Shown here: piece after piece, positions 1 through 6,830 of the stretch
Layout of the letters: each line of letters opens with the position of its first letter
How positions within the stretch are numbered: the first letter of the stretch is position 1
The notes under the pieces: model-generated
What the model saw: only the letters and a program-made list of their open reading frames with translations
Told to the model about the DNA's origin: nothing
The model's database searches: none
Position numbers and translations under genes: made by a program
Assembly (NCBI GenBank): GCA_016220045.1
Contig: JACRIP010000108.1
Coordinates: forward strand, 1-10,492
Origin: Planctomycetota bacterium
Lineage (GTDB): Bacteria; Planctomycetota; MHYJ01; WSZJ01; JACPWG01
Reading direction: 5' to 3'
DNA length: 10,492 nt

Positions 1-1
1 C

Positions 2-1006
2 GCGGTGGAGCGGCTGGGGGAGTTTCTCAAGCAGAACGCGCGCCATCGCGAGGGGCATTTGCGGCGCGCGCAGGGACTCCTGCGCTTCGGGAATGCCCCC
101 GAAGCGCTGAAGGAATGCGACGCCGCGCTGGAAGGCGCCGGGAGCGCCCCCGCCGGCGGCGGCGGCACGGCGGGGGCCGCGGGCGCGTCCGCGCCCTCCT
201 CCGGTACCGACCTGATCCTGCTCCTGGCCTACTGCGTGCGCGCGGAGGCGCGGCTGGCGACGAAGGACGCGGCCGGGGCCGACGGGGACCTCGCCGCCGC
301 GCTCGGCCTCAACGCGAAGTTCGGCACGGCGCTCCTGGTGCGCGCGCAGGCGAACGTCGCCGCCGGACGCGACGCGGCCGCGCTGGCGGATTTCGAGGCC
401 GCCCTTGCCTCGGGGATTCGCCGGAGCGACATCCTGCTGGCGCGCGGGCGCTACCGCGTGGCCAAGGGGGAGCTGGAGCTCGCGCAGGAGGACTTCTACT
501 CCGCCGCGCAACTGGCGCAGCCGACCGGCGAGCCGTACGCGGAGCTGGGACTGTTGCAGCTCAAGCGCGGCGACCTGGAGCGGGCGATCCTCTACCTGGA
601 GCGCGCGCTGAAGGCGGCGCCGAAATCCGGGCGCGCGGACGAGCTGAGGGCGCAGCTCACGGCCGCCAAGCAGCGGCGCGACGCGGAAGCGATCCCGCTG
701 ACGAAGGGCAAGGAGTACCAGCGCCGGGGCGACGAGTGGATCAACAAGAAGCAGTACGAGTTCGCGGAGAAGGACTACCAGAAGGCGGTGGAGCTGGATG
801 CGCAGCTTGACGGGGCGTGGTACAACCTGGCGTGCATCTACTCGCTCTGGGGGCAGCTCGACAAGTCGCTGGCCCACCTGCGCAAGGCGTTCGAGACCGG
901 GTTCAAGGACTTCGACTGGGCGGGGAAGGACAGCGACCTGGACAACCTGCGGAAGGACGCGCGGTACGGGGAGCTGATCAAGGAATTCGGGGGCAAGACA
1001 AAATAA
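2..1006 (+). CDS. TPR-repeat protein, 5'-truncated by window edge
   Basis: The frame is open to the left edge. A GTG lies at 5, but TPR-like sequence starts at once, so the gene probably begins outside the window. The visible 333 residues from that GTG are tetratricopeptide helix pairs, at roughly 17-42, 75-100, 107-136, 143-172, 176-206 and 235-300. Typical positions show in AYAELGLLQLKRGD-like and WYNLACIYSLWGQLDKSLAHL segments. The C-terminal DLDNLRKDARYGELI stretch resembles the closing motif of bacterial TPR proteins, where a final half-repeat is followed by a D-x-D-L-x-x-L-R-x-D-x-R-[FY] segment. A Gly/Ala/Ser-rich linker at residues 44-67 separates the first repeat from the rest. TPRs are protein-interaction scaffolds; no catalytic domain is visible and the partner cannot be inferred. 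The stop TAA shares its last A with the ispD ATG, suggesting translational coupling. Some upstream domain, such as a kinase or a signal peptide, could lie outside the window. Confidence 0.85.
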   Translation, partial: AVERLGEFLKQNARHREGHLRRAQGLLRFGNAPEALKECDAALEGAGSAPAGGGGTAGAAGASAPSSGTDLILLLAYCVRAEARLATKDAAGADGDLAAALGLNAKFGTALLVRAQANVAAGRDAAALADFEAALASGIRRSDILLARGRYRVAKGELELAQEDFYSAAQLAQPTGEPYAELGLLQLKRGDLERAILYLERALKAAPKSGRADELRAQLTAAKQRRDAEAIPLTKGKEYQRRGDEWINKKQYEFAEKDYQKAVELDAQLDGAWYNLACIYSLWGQLDKSLAHLRKAFETGFKDFDWAGKDSDLDNLRKDARYGELIKEFGGKTK

Positions 1007-1749
1007 TGCGACGCGACGTCGGCGTGGTGATCCCGGCGGCGGGGATCGGCAAGCGGATGGGCACGCGGGCGCACAAGCCGCTCCTGGAGGTCGGCGGGCG
1101 GCCGATCCTCTTCCACACCCTGGACCGATTCCGGGAGGTGCCGGAGGTCCGCGAGATCGTGCTCGCGCTGCACGCCGACGACCTCGGGCCGTTGACCGCT
1201 CTCTACGGTTCATACCTTAAGCGCCGAGGAGTGACCGCCTGGGTGGTGGGCGGGGCGCGGCGGCAGGACTCGGTGGAGTGTGGGCTGGCGGCGTTGTCGC
1301 CGGCCTGCCGGCTGGTGGCGGTGCACGATGCGGTCCGGCCGTTCGTGCCGGCGGCGGCGGTGCGCGCGGCGATCGCGCGGGCGCGCGTCTGCGGGGCGGT
1401 GGTGCTCGCGGTGCCGGCGGTGGACACGCTCAAGCGCGTGGACGCCCGGTCGCGCGTGGTGGAAACGCTGCCGCGGCGCGAGATCTGGCAGGTGCAGACG
1501 CCCCAGATCCTGCGGCGCGCGTGGCTGGAGGAGGGGTTCGCGCTCGCCCGGCGCGACGGCGTGGAGGTGACCGACGACGCGGCGCTGGCGGAGCTGGCGG
1601 GCCGGCCGGTCGAAGTCGTCCCGGGCGCGTACGACAATCTCAAGATCACGACGCCGGCCGATCTGGAGATCGCCGCGGTGCTGCTGGCGCGGCTGCGGCG
1701 GGCGCGGCGGGCGCGAAATCTCTTGCCCGCAAGCCCCCGCCGGGTATAA
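1006..1749 (+). CDS. ispD: 2-C-methyl-D-erythritol 4-phosphate cytidylyltransferase
   Basis: IspD transfers CMP from CTP to methylerythritol 4-phosphate, the third step of the MEP isoprenoid pathway, in the cytosol. The 247-residue product is the usual family length. The N-terminal nucleotide-binding motif IPAAGIGKRMG runs from residue 9 and leads to PLLEVGGRPIL; R17 and K24 match the catalytic Arg and Lys of E. coli IspD. Further motifs follow in order: GGARRQDSV (82-90), VAVHDAVRPFV (104-114, with the metal-binding Asp D108), QVQTPQILR (162-170), VTDDAAL (188-194) and YDNLKITTPADLEIA (209-223, with K213 as in E. coli). The start is the ATG overlapping the TPR stop codon; the frame is open further upstream, but that sequence is shadow coding. 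No ispF follows, although ispD and ispF are often adjacent or fused. A TATAAT box overlaps the stop codon. Confidence 0.97.
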   Translation: MRRDVGVVIPAAGIGKRMGTRAHKPLLEVGGRPILFHTLDRFREVPEVREIVLALHADDLGPLTALYGSYLKRRGVTAWVVGGARRQDSVECGLAALSPACRLVAVHDAVRPFVPAAAVRAAIARARVCGAVVLAVPAVDTLKRVDARSRVVETLPRREIWQVQTPQILRRAWLEEGFALARRDGVEVTDDAALAELAGRPVEVVPGAYDNLKITTPADLEIAAVLLARLRRARRARNLLPASPRRV

Positions 1750-1750
1750 T
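1723..1750 (+). promoter_or_regulatory. Candidate sigma-70 promoter at the end of ispD
   Basis: A perfect TATAAT at 1745-1750 overlaps the ispD stop codon. It is preceded 16 bp upstream by TTGCCC (1723-1728), a four-of-six match to the -35 consensus. Such an AT-rich hexamer stands out in this GC-rich sequence. If active it would start a transcript near 1757 and give carA a leader of about 255 nt carrying the inverted-repeat element. It is the only good sigma-70-like pair I saw ahead of carA, but no experimental support is visible. Confidence 0.45.
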
Positions 1751-1831
1751 TCCCCGCCGATCAAGGGCTCCCGCGGCCCGCCCGAATACCCTTGCGGCGC
1801 AAGGAGTTCGGGCGCTGCGCCGGACGTGCCC

Positions 1832-1987
1832 GCGGCCTGGTTCAAATCGGCCGCAAATCGGGGACACGATCCTGAATTCCAGCGACCTCCCCCGATGGCC
1901 GCAAGCCCCCGCAGGAATTCAGGTCATGTCCCCGTTTTGCTCACCCTGAGCGGGCAGGTAGTGTCACCCCACTTTGAACCAGGCCGC
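1832..1987. repeat. Nested inverted-repeat element (REPIN/MITE-like) upstream of carA
   Basis: Two inverted repeats are nested. The outer pair is a perfect 15-bp match: gcggcctggttcaaa at 1832-1846 against its reverse complement at 1973-1987. The inner arms are 1853-1880 and 1914-1940. They share gcaaa, cggggaca and cctgaattcc, and differ by one substitution plus a short mismatch (cgat against tga). No reading frame with transposase character lies inside. The layout, with motifs of the type ggggaca...cctgaattc facing each other, resembles REP/REPIN elements mobilised by REP-associated tyrosine (Y1) transposases, or a small MITE; family assignment is inference. The element ends 26 bp before the carA ATG, so it lies in the carA leader if the TATAAT box is used. 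Confidence 0.7.
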
Positions 1988-2013
1988 ACCCGCCCCGCGG
2001 AGCGTCGATCCTC

Positions 2014-3210
2014 ATGCTCGCCAAGCTCGCCCTCGAAGATGGTACGGTCTTCACCGGACACGGCTTCGGCGCCCCGGGCGAGAAGATCGGCGAAGTGGTC
2101 TTCAACACGACCCTGACCGGCTACCAGGAGGTGCTCACCGACCCCTCCTACAAGGGCCAGATCGTGGTGATGACCTGCCCGCACATCGGCAACGTGGGCG
2201 TGAACCCGGACGACGCCGAGTGCGACGCGGGCCCGCAGGCCGAGGGGATCGTGGCACGCGAGTTCTGCCGCGCGCCGTCGAACTTCCGGGCGACCGAGGC
2301 CCTGGAGCCGTACTTCGCGCGCCACGGCGTGCTCGGGCTGGACGACGTGGACACGCGGGCGCTGACCCGGCACCTGCGCGTGCGCGGGTCGCTGATGGGC
2401 GTGCTGTCGACGGTCGAGCACGACGACGCGAAGCTGGTCGAGAAGGCCCGGCGCGCGCCCAAGATGGAAGGCTCGGACTTCGTGACCGCGGTGAGCTGCC
2501 GGACGGCGTACCGCTGGACGCGCGGGCCGGTGGCGCCGTGGGCGCCGGCGCAGCCGCAGGCGAAGGCATCGGCATCCGCCCCAGCACGAGCAGCAGCGGC
2601 GGCGGCGGCGGCCGGGGCGGCGGGTGCCGCGCCCTTCCGCGTCGCGGCGGTGGACTACGGCGTCAAGTCGAGCCTGTTGCGCTACCTCGTCGGCGCGGGC
2701 TGCGAGGTCACGGTGTTTCCGGCGCGCGCGACGGGCGCCGAGCTGCTGGCGCACCACCCGGAAGGCATCTTCCTCTCGAACGGACCGGGCGATCCGGCGG
2801 CGCTCGGCTACGCGGTGGAGGCGATCCGGGCGGTGCTGGAGCGCGTTCCGGTGTTCGGCGTCTGCCTGGGGCATCAGCTCCTCGGCCTCGCGTGCGGTGC
2901 GCGCACCTTCAAGCTGAAGTTCGGCCATCACGGCGGCAACCATCCGGTGCAGGATCTGCGCACCGGACGCGTGGCGATCACCGCGCAGAATCATGGCTTT
3001 GCCGTAGATCCCGACACGCTGGCCGGGGCCGGGCTGGAGCTGACGCACAAGAACCTGAACGACGGGACGGCGGAGGGCATGCGCCATACGCGGCTGCCCG
3101 CCTTTTCGGTACAGTATCACCCGGAGGCGGCGCCGGGCCCGCACGACAGCCTGCCGCTGTTCGACCTTTTCGTCGCGGACATGACGCAGCGGCGGAGCGC
3201 CGCCTCGTAG
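2014..3210 (+). CDS. carA: Carbamoyl-phosphate synthase, small (glutaminase) subunit
   Basis: CarA hydrolyses glutamine and passes ammonia to the large subunit CarB, which makes carbamoyl phosphate for pyrimidine and arginine synthesis. The N-terminal CPSase small-chain domain covers about residues 3-165, with LEDGTVFTGHGFGAPGEKIG, FNTTLTGYQEVLTDPSY and GNVGVN. A class I glutamine amidotransferase domain covers about 208-390: SNGPGDP (255-261), GVCLGHQLLGLA with the nucleophile C284, and QYHPEAAPGPHD with H369 and E371 completing the triad. The domains are joined by an unusual Pro/Ala-rich linker (about 171-207) encoded partly by a GCG-type simple repeat; the 398-residue total is slightly above the usual length of about 380. 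The ATG at 2014 has a GGAG at 1999-2002 and starts the conserved N-terminus. carB is not adjacent; the next gene encodes a HAMP protein. Confidence 0.97.
   Translation: MLAKLALEDGTVFTGHGFGAPGEKIGEVVFNTTLTGYQEVLTDPSYKGQIVVMTCPHIGNVGVNPDDAECDAGPQAEGIVAREFCRAPSNFRATEALEPYFARHGVLGLDDVDTRALTRHLRVRGSLMGVLSTVEHDDAKLVEKARRAPKMEGSDFVTAVSCRTAYRWTRGPVAPWAPAQPQAKASASAPARAAAAAAAAGAAGAAPFRVAAVDYGVKSSLLRYLVGAGCEVTVFPARATGAELLAHHPEGIFLSNGPGDPAALGYAVEAIRAVLERVPVFGVCLGHQLLGLACGARTFKLKFGHHGGNHPVQDLRTGRVAITAQNHGFAVDPDTLAGAGLELTHKNLNDGTAEGMRHTRLPAFSVQYHPEAAPGPHDSLPLFDLFVADMTQRRSAAS
2590..2612 (+). repeat. GC-rich trinucleotide tract in the carA linker
   Basis: A run of gca/gcg triplets encodes the poly-Ala centre (about residues 193-200) of the CarA interdomain linker. 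Simple repeats of this kind can change length by replication slippage without breaking the frame, which would explain the linker's origin. Confidence 0.6.
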
Positions 3211-3264
3211 CAACCGTCATCGCAACGCACACGGCACAGCACACGGGAACCAAGGAGAGCGTGG

Positions 3265-3900
3265 ATGGACGAGCATGCGAACCTGCCGGCCGAAATGACG
3301 CCGCGCCGCCGGGTCTTCATCATCGACCGGGAGTACCAGTGGCGGTACTTGTCGACCTGGCTGATCATGACGCTGGCGTACGTGCTGATCATCCTGGTGG
3401 TGCTGTGGGTGGGCTTGCAGATCACGCGGGAGACCTCGGTGGATCCCGAGTCGATCACGGTGAAGAAGCTCTCGGACCTGCTGCGCTACAATGCGATTTT
3501 CATCATCCTGCTGACCTTCTTCATGGGGCTGGTGACGGTGCTGCTGTCGCACCGGGTGGCGGGACCGGCCTATCGGTTCTGCAAGTCGCTGCGGCGGATG
3601 ATTGCGGGCGACTACAATTTCGAAGTGAAGCTGCGCAAGAACGACTACCTGCAGGACGTGGCGACGAACCTGAACGCGCTCCTGGCGCGGCTGCGGGACC
3701 GCGAGGAGAAGCTGAAGCGGCTGGACGCGGATGCGGACCGGCTGATGGAAGCGGTGCAGGGCCGCACCGACCTGCCGCAGGACGTGCGGGAGGGGGTGGA
3801 GCGGATCACGCTGGGACTGGATTCGATCGTACTGAGCTCGTCGATGCCGGAAGTGAAGCCGATGTCGGCCGCGGAGGCGCAGCAGGCGGGCAATCACTAG
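3265..3900 (+). CDS. Two-TM membrane protein with HAMP domain and no output domain
   Basis: The 211-residue product begins with a basic cytoplasmic segment (PRRRVFIIDREYQWRYLSTW) followed by TM1 at about 31-52. A short external loop of about 25 residues (LQITRETSVDPESITVKKLS) leads to TM2 at about 77-96. A HAMP-like region follows at about 94-146 (SHRVAGPAYRFCKSLRRMIA... and NDYLQDVATNLNALL). It ends in a charged coiled-coil stretch (LRDREEKLKRLDADADRL) and a hydrophilic tail. HAMP domains relay signals across the membrane to kinase, cyclase or methyl-accepting modules, but no such module is present here. Small proteins of this shape beside pilin-like genes are familiar to me from planctomycete and deltaproteobacterial genomes; their function is unknown to me. 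An AAGGAG (3252-3257) at good spacing supports the ATG. The gene sits 54 bp after carA and 71 bp before the pseudopilin, probably co-transcribed. Confidence 0.85.
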   Translation: MDEHANLPAEMTPRRRVFIIDREYQWRYLSTWLIMTLAYVLIILVVLWVGLQITRETSVDPESITVKKLSDLLRYNAIFIILLTFFMGLVTVLLSHRVAGPAYRFCKSLRRMIAGDYNFEVKLRKNDYLQDVATNLNALLARLRDREEKLKRLDADADRLMEAVQGRTDLPQDVREGVERITLGLDSIVLSSSMPEVKPMSAAEAQQAGNH

Positions 3901-3906
3901 GCTGCC

Positions 3907-3936
3907 GGGAGGCGGGGAGGGGGGGCTGGACGGGGG
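3907..3936 (+). other. Predicted G-quadruplex motif before the pseudopilin gene
   Basis: Four G runs (3907-3909, 3914-3917, 3919-3925, 3932-3936) separated by loops of 4, 1 and 6 nt fit the G3+N1-7 rule on the coding strand. The motif lies 35 bp before the pseudopilin ATG and would be in the mRNA just upstream of its ribosome-binding site. Folding is inferred, and G runs are common in such GC-rich DNA. Confidence 0.4.
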
Positions 3937-3971
3937 ATTTGCCCTAGGCCGGACGCGAGGCGCGAGGACCG

Positions 3972-4517
3972 ATGCTCAACCATGATCCGGCGCGGCGACC
4001 GCCGCCCGAACGGATGCGGGGACTGTCGCTGATCGAGATCCTGATCCTCCTGATCATTCTCGGGATCCTTTTTTTCGTGGCGTTGCCGATCCTGCGGCGC
4101 AGCCGGATCCTGAATCACGAGGCGACGGCGATCTCGACGCTGGGGCTGATCCGCGACCAGCAGGTGGCGTACCAGCAATCGATGGGGAAGCTGGGCACGC
4201 TGTCGGATCTCGCCCTGGTGAACCGGATCGATCCGGCGCTGGCGACGGTGCCGGTGGCGGGGTATCGGTACCGGCTGACGTTGGGGGCGACGGAGGCCGA
4301 GGGGGGCGGGGGGGCGGCGGGGGCGGGCCCGCACGTCGAGGGCGGCGCCGGCAGCGGCACGTGGTGGTGCATGGCGGCGCCCGAGGCGTACGGCGTGACC
4401 GGCGAGCGGCTGTTCTTCGTGGACCAGAGCGGGGTGATGCGCGCGCGCGAGACCGGCGGCGCGGATTTCGAGACGCCGGAAACGGCCGTGACCTGGCACG
4501 CGATCAAAGATGAGTGA
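3972..4517 (+). CDS. Type IV pilin-like / pseudopilin protein with prepilin leader
   Basis: The 181-residue product has a type III (prepilin) signal. A hydrophilic leader of 17 residues ends in MRG, and the predicted cleavage lies before LSLIEILILL, giving the canonical glutamate at mature position 5 (E22 of the precursor). A hydrophobic helix runs to about residue 40. The globular part contains a Gly/Ala-rich insertion (about 109-129) coded by a G-rich tract, then WWCMAAPEAYG and GERLFFVDQSGVMRA, a C-terminal pattern common in short pilin-like proteins. Such proteins are processed by a PilD-type peptidase and assembled into pili or type II secretion pseudopili; no peptidase, ATPase or secretin gene is present here. 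The first mature residue is Leu rather than the usual Phe or Met. GAGG (3964-3967) supports the ATG. purA follows after 24 bp. Confidence 0.85.
   Translation: MLNHDPARRPPPERMRGLSLIEILILLIILGILFFVALPILRRSRILNHEATAISTLGLIRDQQVAYQQSMGKLGTLSDLALVNRIDPALATVPVAGYRYRLTLGATEAEGGGGAAGAGPHVEGGAGSGTWWCMAAPEAYGVTGERLFFVDQSGVMRARETGGADFETPETAVTWHAIKDE
4301..4327 (+). other. G-rich tract inside the pseudopilin gene (predicted G-quadruplex)
   Basis: G runs at 4301-4306, 4308-4314, 4319-4323 and 4325-4327, with loops of 1, 4 and 1 nt, form a strong quadruplex pattern on the coding strand. They encode the Gly/Ala-rich insertion of the pseudopilin. It may simply be slippage-generated low-complexity coding sequence. 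Confidence 0.4.
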
Positions 4518-4541
4518 GCGACGACGAGCAAGCGAGGCGCG

Positions 4542-5843
4542 ATGACCGTTACCTGCGTGATCGGGGTGCAGTGGGGGGACGAGGGCAAGGGGAAGATCGT
4601 GGATCTCCTGGCGCGCGGATCGCACTTCGTCGTGCGCTACCAGGGGGGCGGCAATGCCGGGCACACGGTGGTGGTCGGGCGCGAGAAGTACGTACTTCAC
4701 CTGATTCCCTCGGGGATCCTGCACCCGGGGGTGCGCTGCGTGATCGGCAACGGGGTGGTGGTGGACCCGGCGCAGTTTTTCGCGGAGATCGCGGAGCTGG
4801 AGGGGCGCGGGGTGCGGGTGGGGGCCGGGCGGCTTTGCCTGAGCGACCGGGCGCACCTGGTCCTGCCCTATCACAAGCAGCACGACCAGCTGGCGGAGGC
4901 GCGGCGGAGCGCAGGGAAGATCGGCACGACGGGGCGGGGGATCGGCCCCTGCTACATGGACAAGGCGGCGCGCATCGGGTTCCGGGTGGTGGATCTCCTG
5001 AATCCGGGACGGTTCGCGGCGCAGCTCGCGACGGTGCTGGCGGAGAAGAACCGGATCGCGACGGCGGTATACGGCGGCGAGGCGCTGGACGGGGCGGCGG
5101 TGCTGGCCGAGTACGAAGGATACCGTGAACGCCTGAGGCCGTTCGTAACCGATACGGCGACGCTCCTGCAGAACGCATCGGAGGAGGGGAAGGACATCCT
5201 GCTGGAGGGCGCGCAGGGGACGCTGCTCGACGTGGACTTCGGGACCTATCCGTACGTGACGAGTTCGCACTCGGATGCGGGGGGGATCGCGGCGGGGTGC
5301 GGGCTGCCGGCGCGGCGGGTGGACCAGGTGATCGGGGTGGTGAAGGCGTACACGACGCGGGTGGGGAGCGGGCCGTTCCCGACGGAGCTGGCGGACGCGC
5401 TGGGGAGCGGTCTGCGCGAGAAGGGGGAGGAGTACGGCGCGACGACGGGGCGGGCGCGGCGCTGCGGATGGTTCGACCTGGTCGCGTGCCGATACAGCGT
5501 ACGCCTGAACGACGTGGACGCGCTGGCGGTGACCAAGCTGGACGTGCTGGACGAGCTGCCGGCGATCCGGGTGGCGACGGCCTACGAGCTGCCCGGCGGC
5601 GGGCGCACCGAGGAGTTCCCGGCCGACGTGGAGGCGCTGGAGGGCGCGCGGCCGGTGTACCACGAACTGCCGGGCTGGCGGCGTCCGACCGGCGGCGTGC
5701 GCCGGCGCGTGGACCTGCCGCCGGAGGCGCGCGCCTACCTGGACTACCTGGAGGAGGCGCTCCAGGTGCCGGTCCAGATCGTGTCGGTGGGCTCGGAGCG
5801 CGAACAGACGATCGTCGAGGGGGTGCGGATCGCGGGGACGTAG
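4542..5843 (+). CDS. purA: Adenylosuccinate synthetase
   Basis: PurA joins IMP and aspartate using GTP to make adenylosuccinate, the committed step to AMP, in the cytosol. The 433-residue product has the family's full length. The N-terminal GVQWGDEGKGKIVD carries the catalytic D13, and QGGGNAGHT carries H41, both at the E. coli numbering. GTTGRGIGPCYMDKAAR provides the IMP-binding segment. EGAQGTLLDVDFGTYPYVTS, KAYTTRVGSGPFPTE, EYGATTGRARRCGWFD and TKLDVLDEL follow in the usual order. The ATG at 4542 has GAGG at 4534-4537 and begins directly at the conserved core. It lies 24 bp after the pseudopilin gene, so the two are probably co-transcribed without any obvious functional link. A short GGGAC/GTCCC hairpin straddles the stop codon (5835-5847). 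Confidence 0.98.
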   Translation: MTVTCVIGVQWGDEGKGKIVDLLARGSHFVVRYQGGGNAGHTVVVGREKYVLHLIPSGILHPGVRCVIGNGVVVDPAQFFAEIAELEGRGVRVGAGRLCLSDRAHLVLPYHKQHDQLAEARRSAGKIGTTGRGIGPCYMDKAARIGFRVVDLLNPGRFAAQLATVLAEKNRIATAVYGGEALDGAAVLAEYEGYRERLRPFVTDTATLLQNASEEGKDILLEGAQGTLLDVDFGTYPYVTSSHSDAGGIAAGCGLPARRVDQVIGVVKAYTTRVGSGPFPTELADALGSGLREKGEEYGATTGRARRCGWFDLVACRYSVRLNDVDALAVTKLDVLDELPAIRVATAYELPGGGRTEEFPADVEALEGARPVYHELPGWRRPTGGVRRRVDLPPEARAYLDYLEEALQVPVQIVSVGSEREQTIVEGVRIAGT

Positions 5844-5849
5844 TCCCAC

Positions 5850-5886
5850 GTCGGACGGTCCGACGGTCCAAAGTCCCCAGTCCGAC
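5850..5886. repeat. Short GTCC-type repeat cluster between purA and uppS
   Basis: gtcggac (5850-5856) and gtccgac (5858-5864) form a perfect 7-bp inverted repeat around one base. acggtcc occurs at 5855-5861 and again at 5863-5869, and a further gtccgac stands at 5880-5886. The cluster starts seven bases after the purA stop codon and resembles degenerate short tandem repeats of intergenic DNA. The rest of the 145-bp gap up to the uppS ATG shows no gene. Confidence 0.5.
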
Positions 5887-5988
5887 GGGACGCCGCGTGG
5901 CCGCCACCGTCGACCCGCGGCGCGCGAGCGTTCCGTCGCGAGCGTCGTGCGGCGCCCTGCGTTCCCGGCGAGTTCAGAGCGAGAGAGC

Positions 5989-6723
5989 ATGGCGAAGACC
6001 CCGGCAAGCGACCCGCCGGCGCGCGACAAGCTGCCGCGGCACGTCGCGATCATCATGGACGGGAACGGGCGCTGGGCGCAGGCGCGCGGCCTGCCGCGCG
6101 TGAAGGGCCACGAGGAGGGCGCGCGCTCGGTACGGGAAATTACCGAGGAATGCGCGGCGCTCGGCATCGGCCGGCTCACGCTCTTCGCCTTCTCTTCCGA
6201 GAACTGGAAGCGGCCGAAGGCGGAGATCGACTTCCTGATGAAGCTGCTGCGGCGCTACATGGTGAACGAGCGCCCGACGATCCTGGCGAACAACATCCGC
6301 TTCACCGCGATCGGCCGGCTGGAAGCGCTGGGCGAAGCGGTGCTGGCGGAGCTGGCGAAGACGAAGGAGCTGTCGCGCCGCAACACCGGCACGGTGCTGT
6401 GTCTGGCGCTCAACTACGGCGGGCGCCAGGAGATCGTGGACGCGGCGCGGCGGCTGGCGCGCGAAGCGGCGGCGGGCACGCGCGCGTGGGACGCCGTCGA
6501 CGAGGCCGCGCTCGACGCGGCGATGTACGACCCGGAGGCGCCCGCGCCGGACCTGCTGATCCGCACGGGGGGCGACCACCGGATCTCGAATTTCCTGCTC
6601 TGGCACATCGCGTATGCGGAGCTGTGGCTGCCGGAGATCGCCTGGCCGGACTTCAAGCGCGCGCAGCTCCATGAGGCGCTGCGGGCGTTTGCCGCGCGCG
6701 AGCGGAGGTTCGGGGGGCTCTAG
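5989..6723 (+). CDS. uppS: Isoprenyl transferase (undecaprenyl diphosphate synthase family)
   Basis: This cis-prenyltransferase condenses isopentenyl diphosphate onto farnesyl diphosphate to make the C55 lipid carrier for peptidoglycan and other wall polymers. The 244-residue product has the family length. HVAIIMDGNGRWAQARG (18-34) carries the catalytic Asp D24. VKGHEEGA, LFAFSSENWKRP (65-76) and LNYGGRQEIVDAARR follow. DLLIRTGGDHRISNFLLW (188-205) and AYAELWLPEIAWPDF (208-222) complete the signature; the acidic residue after RTGG is Asp where Glu is common, a conservative change. I chose the ATG at 5989 because it has a purine-rich GAGAGAG at 5981-5987 and starts near the conserved core; a GTG at 5947 would add 14 atypical residues. 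The stop TAG lies inside the left terminal repeat of the MITE-like element, so the original C-terminus may have been altered by a residue or more. Confidence 0.96.
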   Translation: MAKTPASDPPARDKLPRHVAIIMDGNGRWAQARGLPRVKGHEEGARSVREITEECAALGIGRLTLFAFSSENWKRPKAEIDFLMKLLRRYMVNERPTILANNIRFTAIGRLEALGEAVLAELAKTKELSRRNTGTVLCLALNYGGRQEIVDAARRLAREAAAGTRAWDAVDEAALDAAMYDPEAPAPDLLIRTGGDHRISNFLLWHIAYAELWLPEIAWPDFKRAQLHEALRAFAARERRFGGL

Positions 6724-6830
6724 TGTCCCGTCAACGTGGTTGCTTGGGGTCGTTCAATCCGTGGCCCCTCGGGGCGCCTCACGAGGCGCCCCTACGCCGA
6801 CCGGAAGAATCGATGTTGACAGGACACTAG
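6720..6830. mobile_element. MITE-like element with CTAG-flanked terminal inverted repeats
   Basis: The left end (6720-6737, ctagtgtcccgtcaacgt) and the reverse complement of the right end (6813-6830) match at 16 of 18 positions, with weaker similarity for about 15 bases further in. Both ends begin with the palindrome CTAG, which looks like a duplicated target (TA within CTAG) around termini tgtcc...ggaca. IS630-family elements target CTAG and duplicate TA, so a non-autonomous IS630-type MITE is a reasonable inference. There is no transposase inside the 111 bp. Its middle holds a near-perfect palindrome (6771-6792). The left end overlaps the uppS stop codon. Confidence 0.7.
6771..6795 (-). repeat. 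GTAGGGGCG-type hairpin inside the MITE
   Basis: ggggcgcctc (6771-6780) and gaggcgcccc (6783-6792) are perfect 10-bp inverted arms around AC, followed by tac. Read on the - strand it is gtaggggcgcctcgtgaggc and onwards, which shares the gtaggggcg opening and the fold with the repeat after the protease gene (9812-9837). It may also act as a weak terminator hairpin, but no T tract follows. Confidence 0.6.

Noticed and set aside
1834..1854. ggttcaaatc resembling a tRNA T-loop, with a flanking gcggcc/ggccgc stem
   Set aside because: No acceptor, D or anticodon arms can be built around it; it is explained by the outer inverted repeat.
1974..3947. 657-codon + strand frame overlapping carA and the HAMP gene
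   Set aside because: Out of frame with carA and the HAMP gene, both of which have clear family motifs; composition is that of a GC-rich shadow.
5947..5988. GTG start for uppS 14 codons upstream
   Set aside because: The added residues are atypical and there is a good purine-rich site just before the ATG at 5989.
3897..6179. Very long open frame on the - strand (760 codons) opposite the pseudopilin gene and purA
   Set aside because: It is a shadow of purA and its neighbours in GC-rich DNA; the translation is Arg/Pro/His-rich with no domain pattern.
6720..6830. Rho-independent terminator for uppS
   Set aside because: The central stem is strong but no T tract follows on the + strand, and the terminal repeats better fit a mobile element; a secondary terminator role stays possible.
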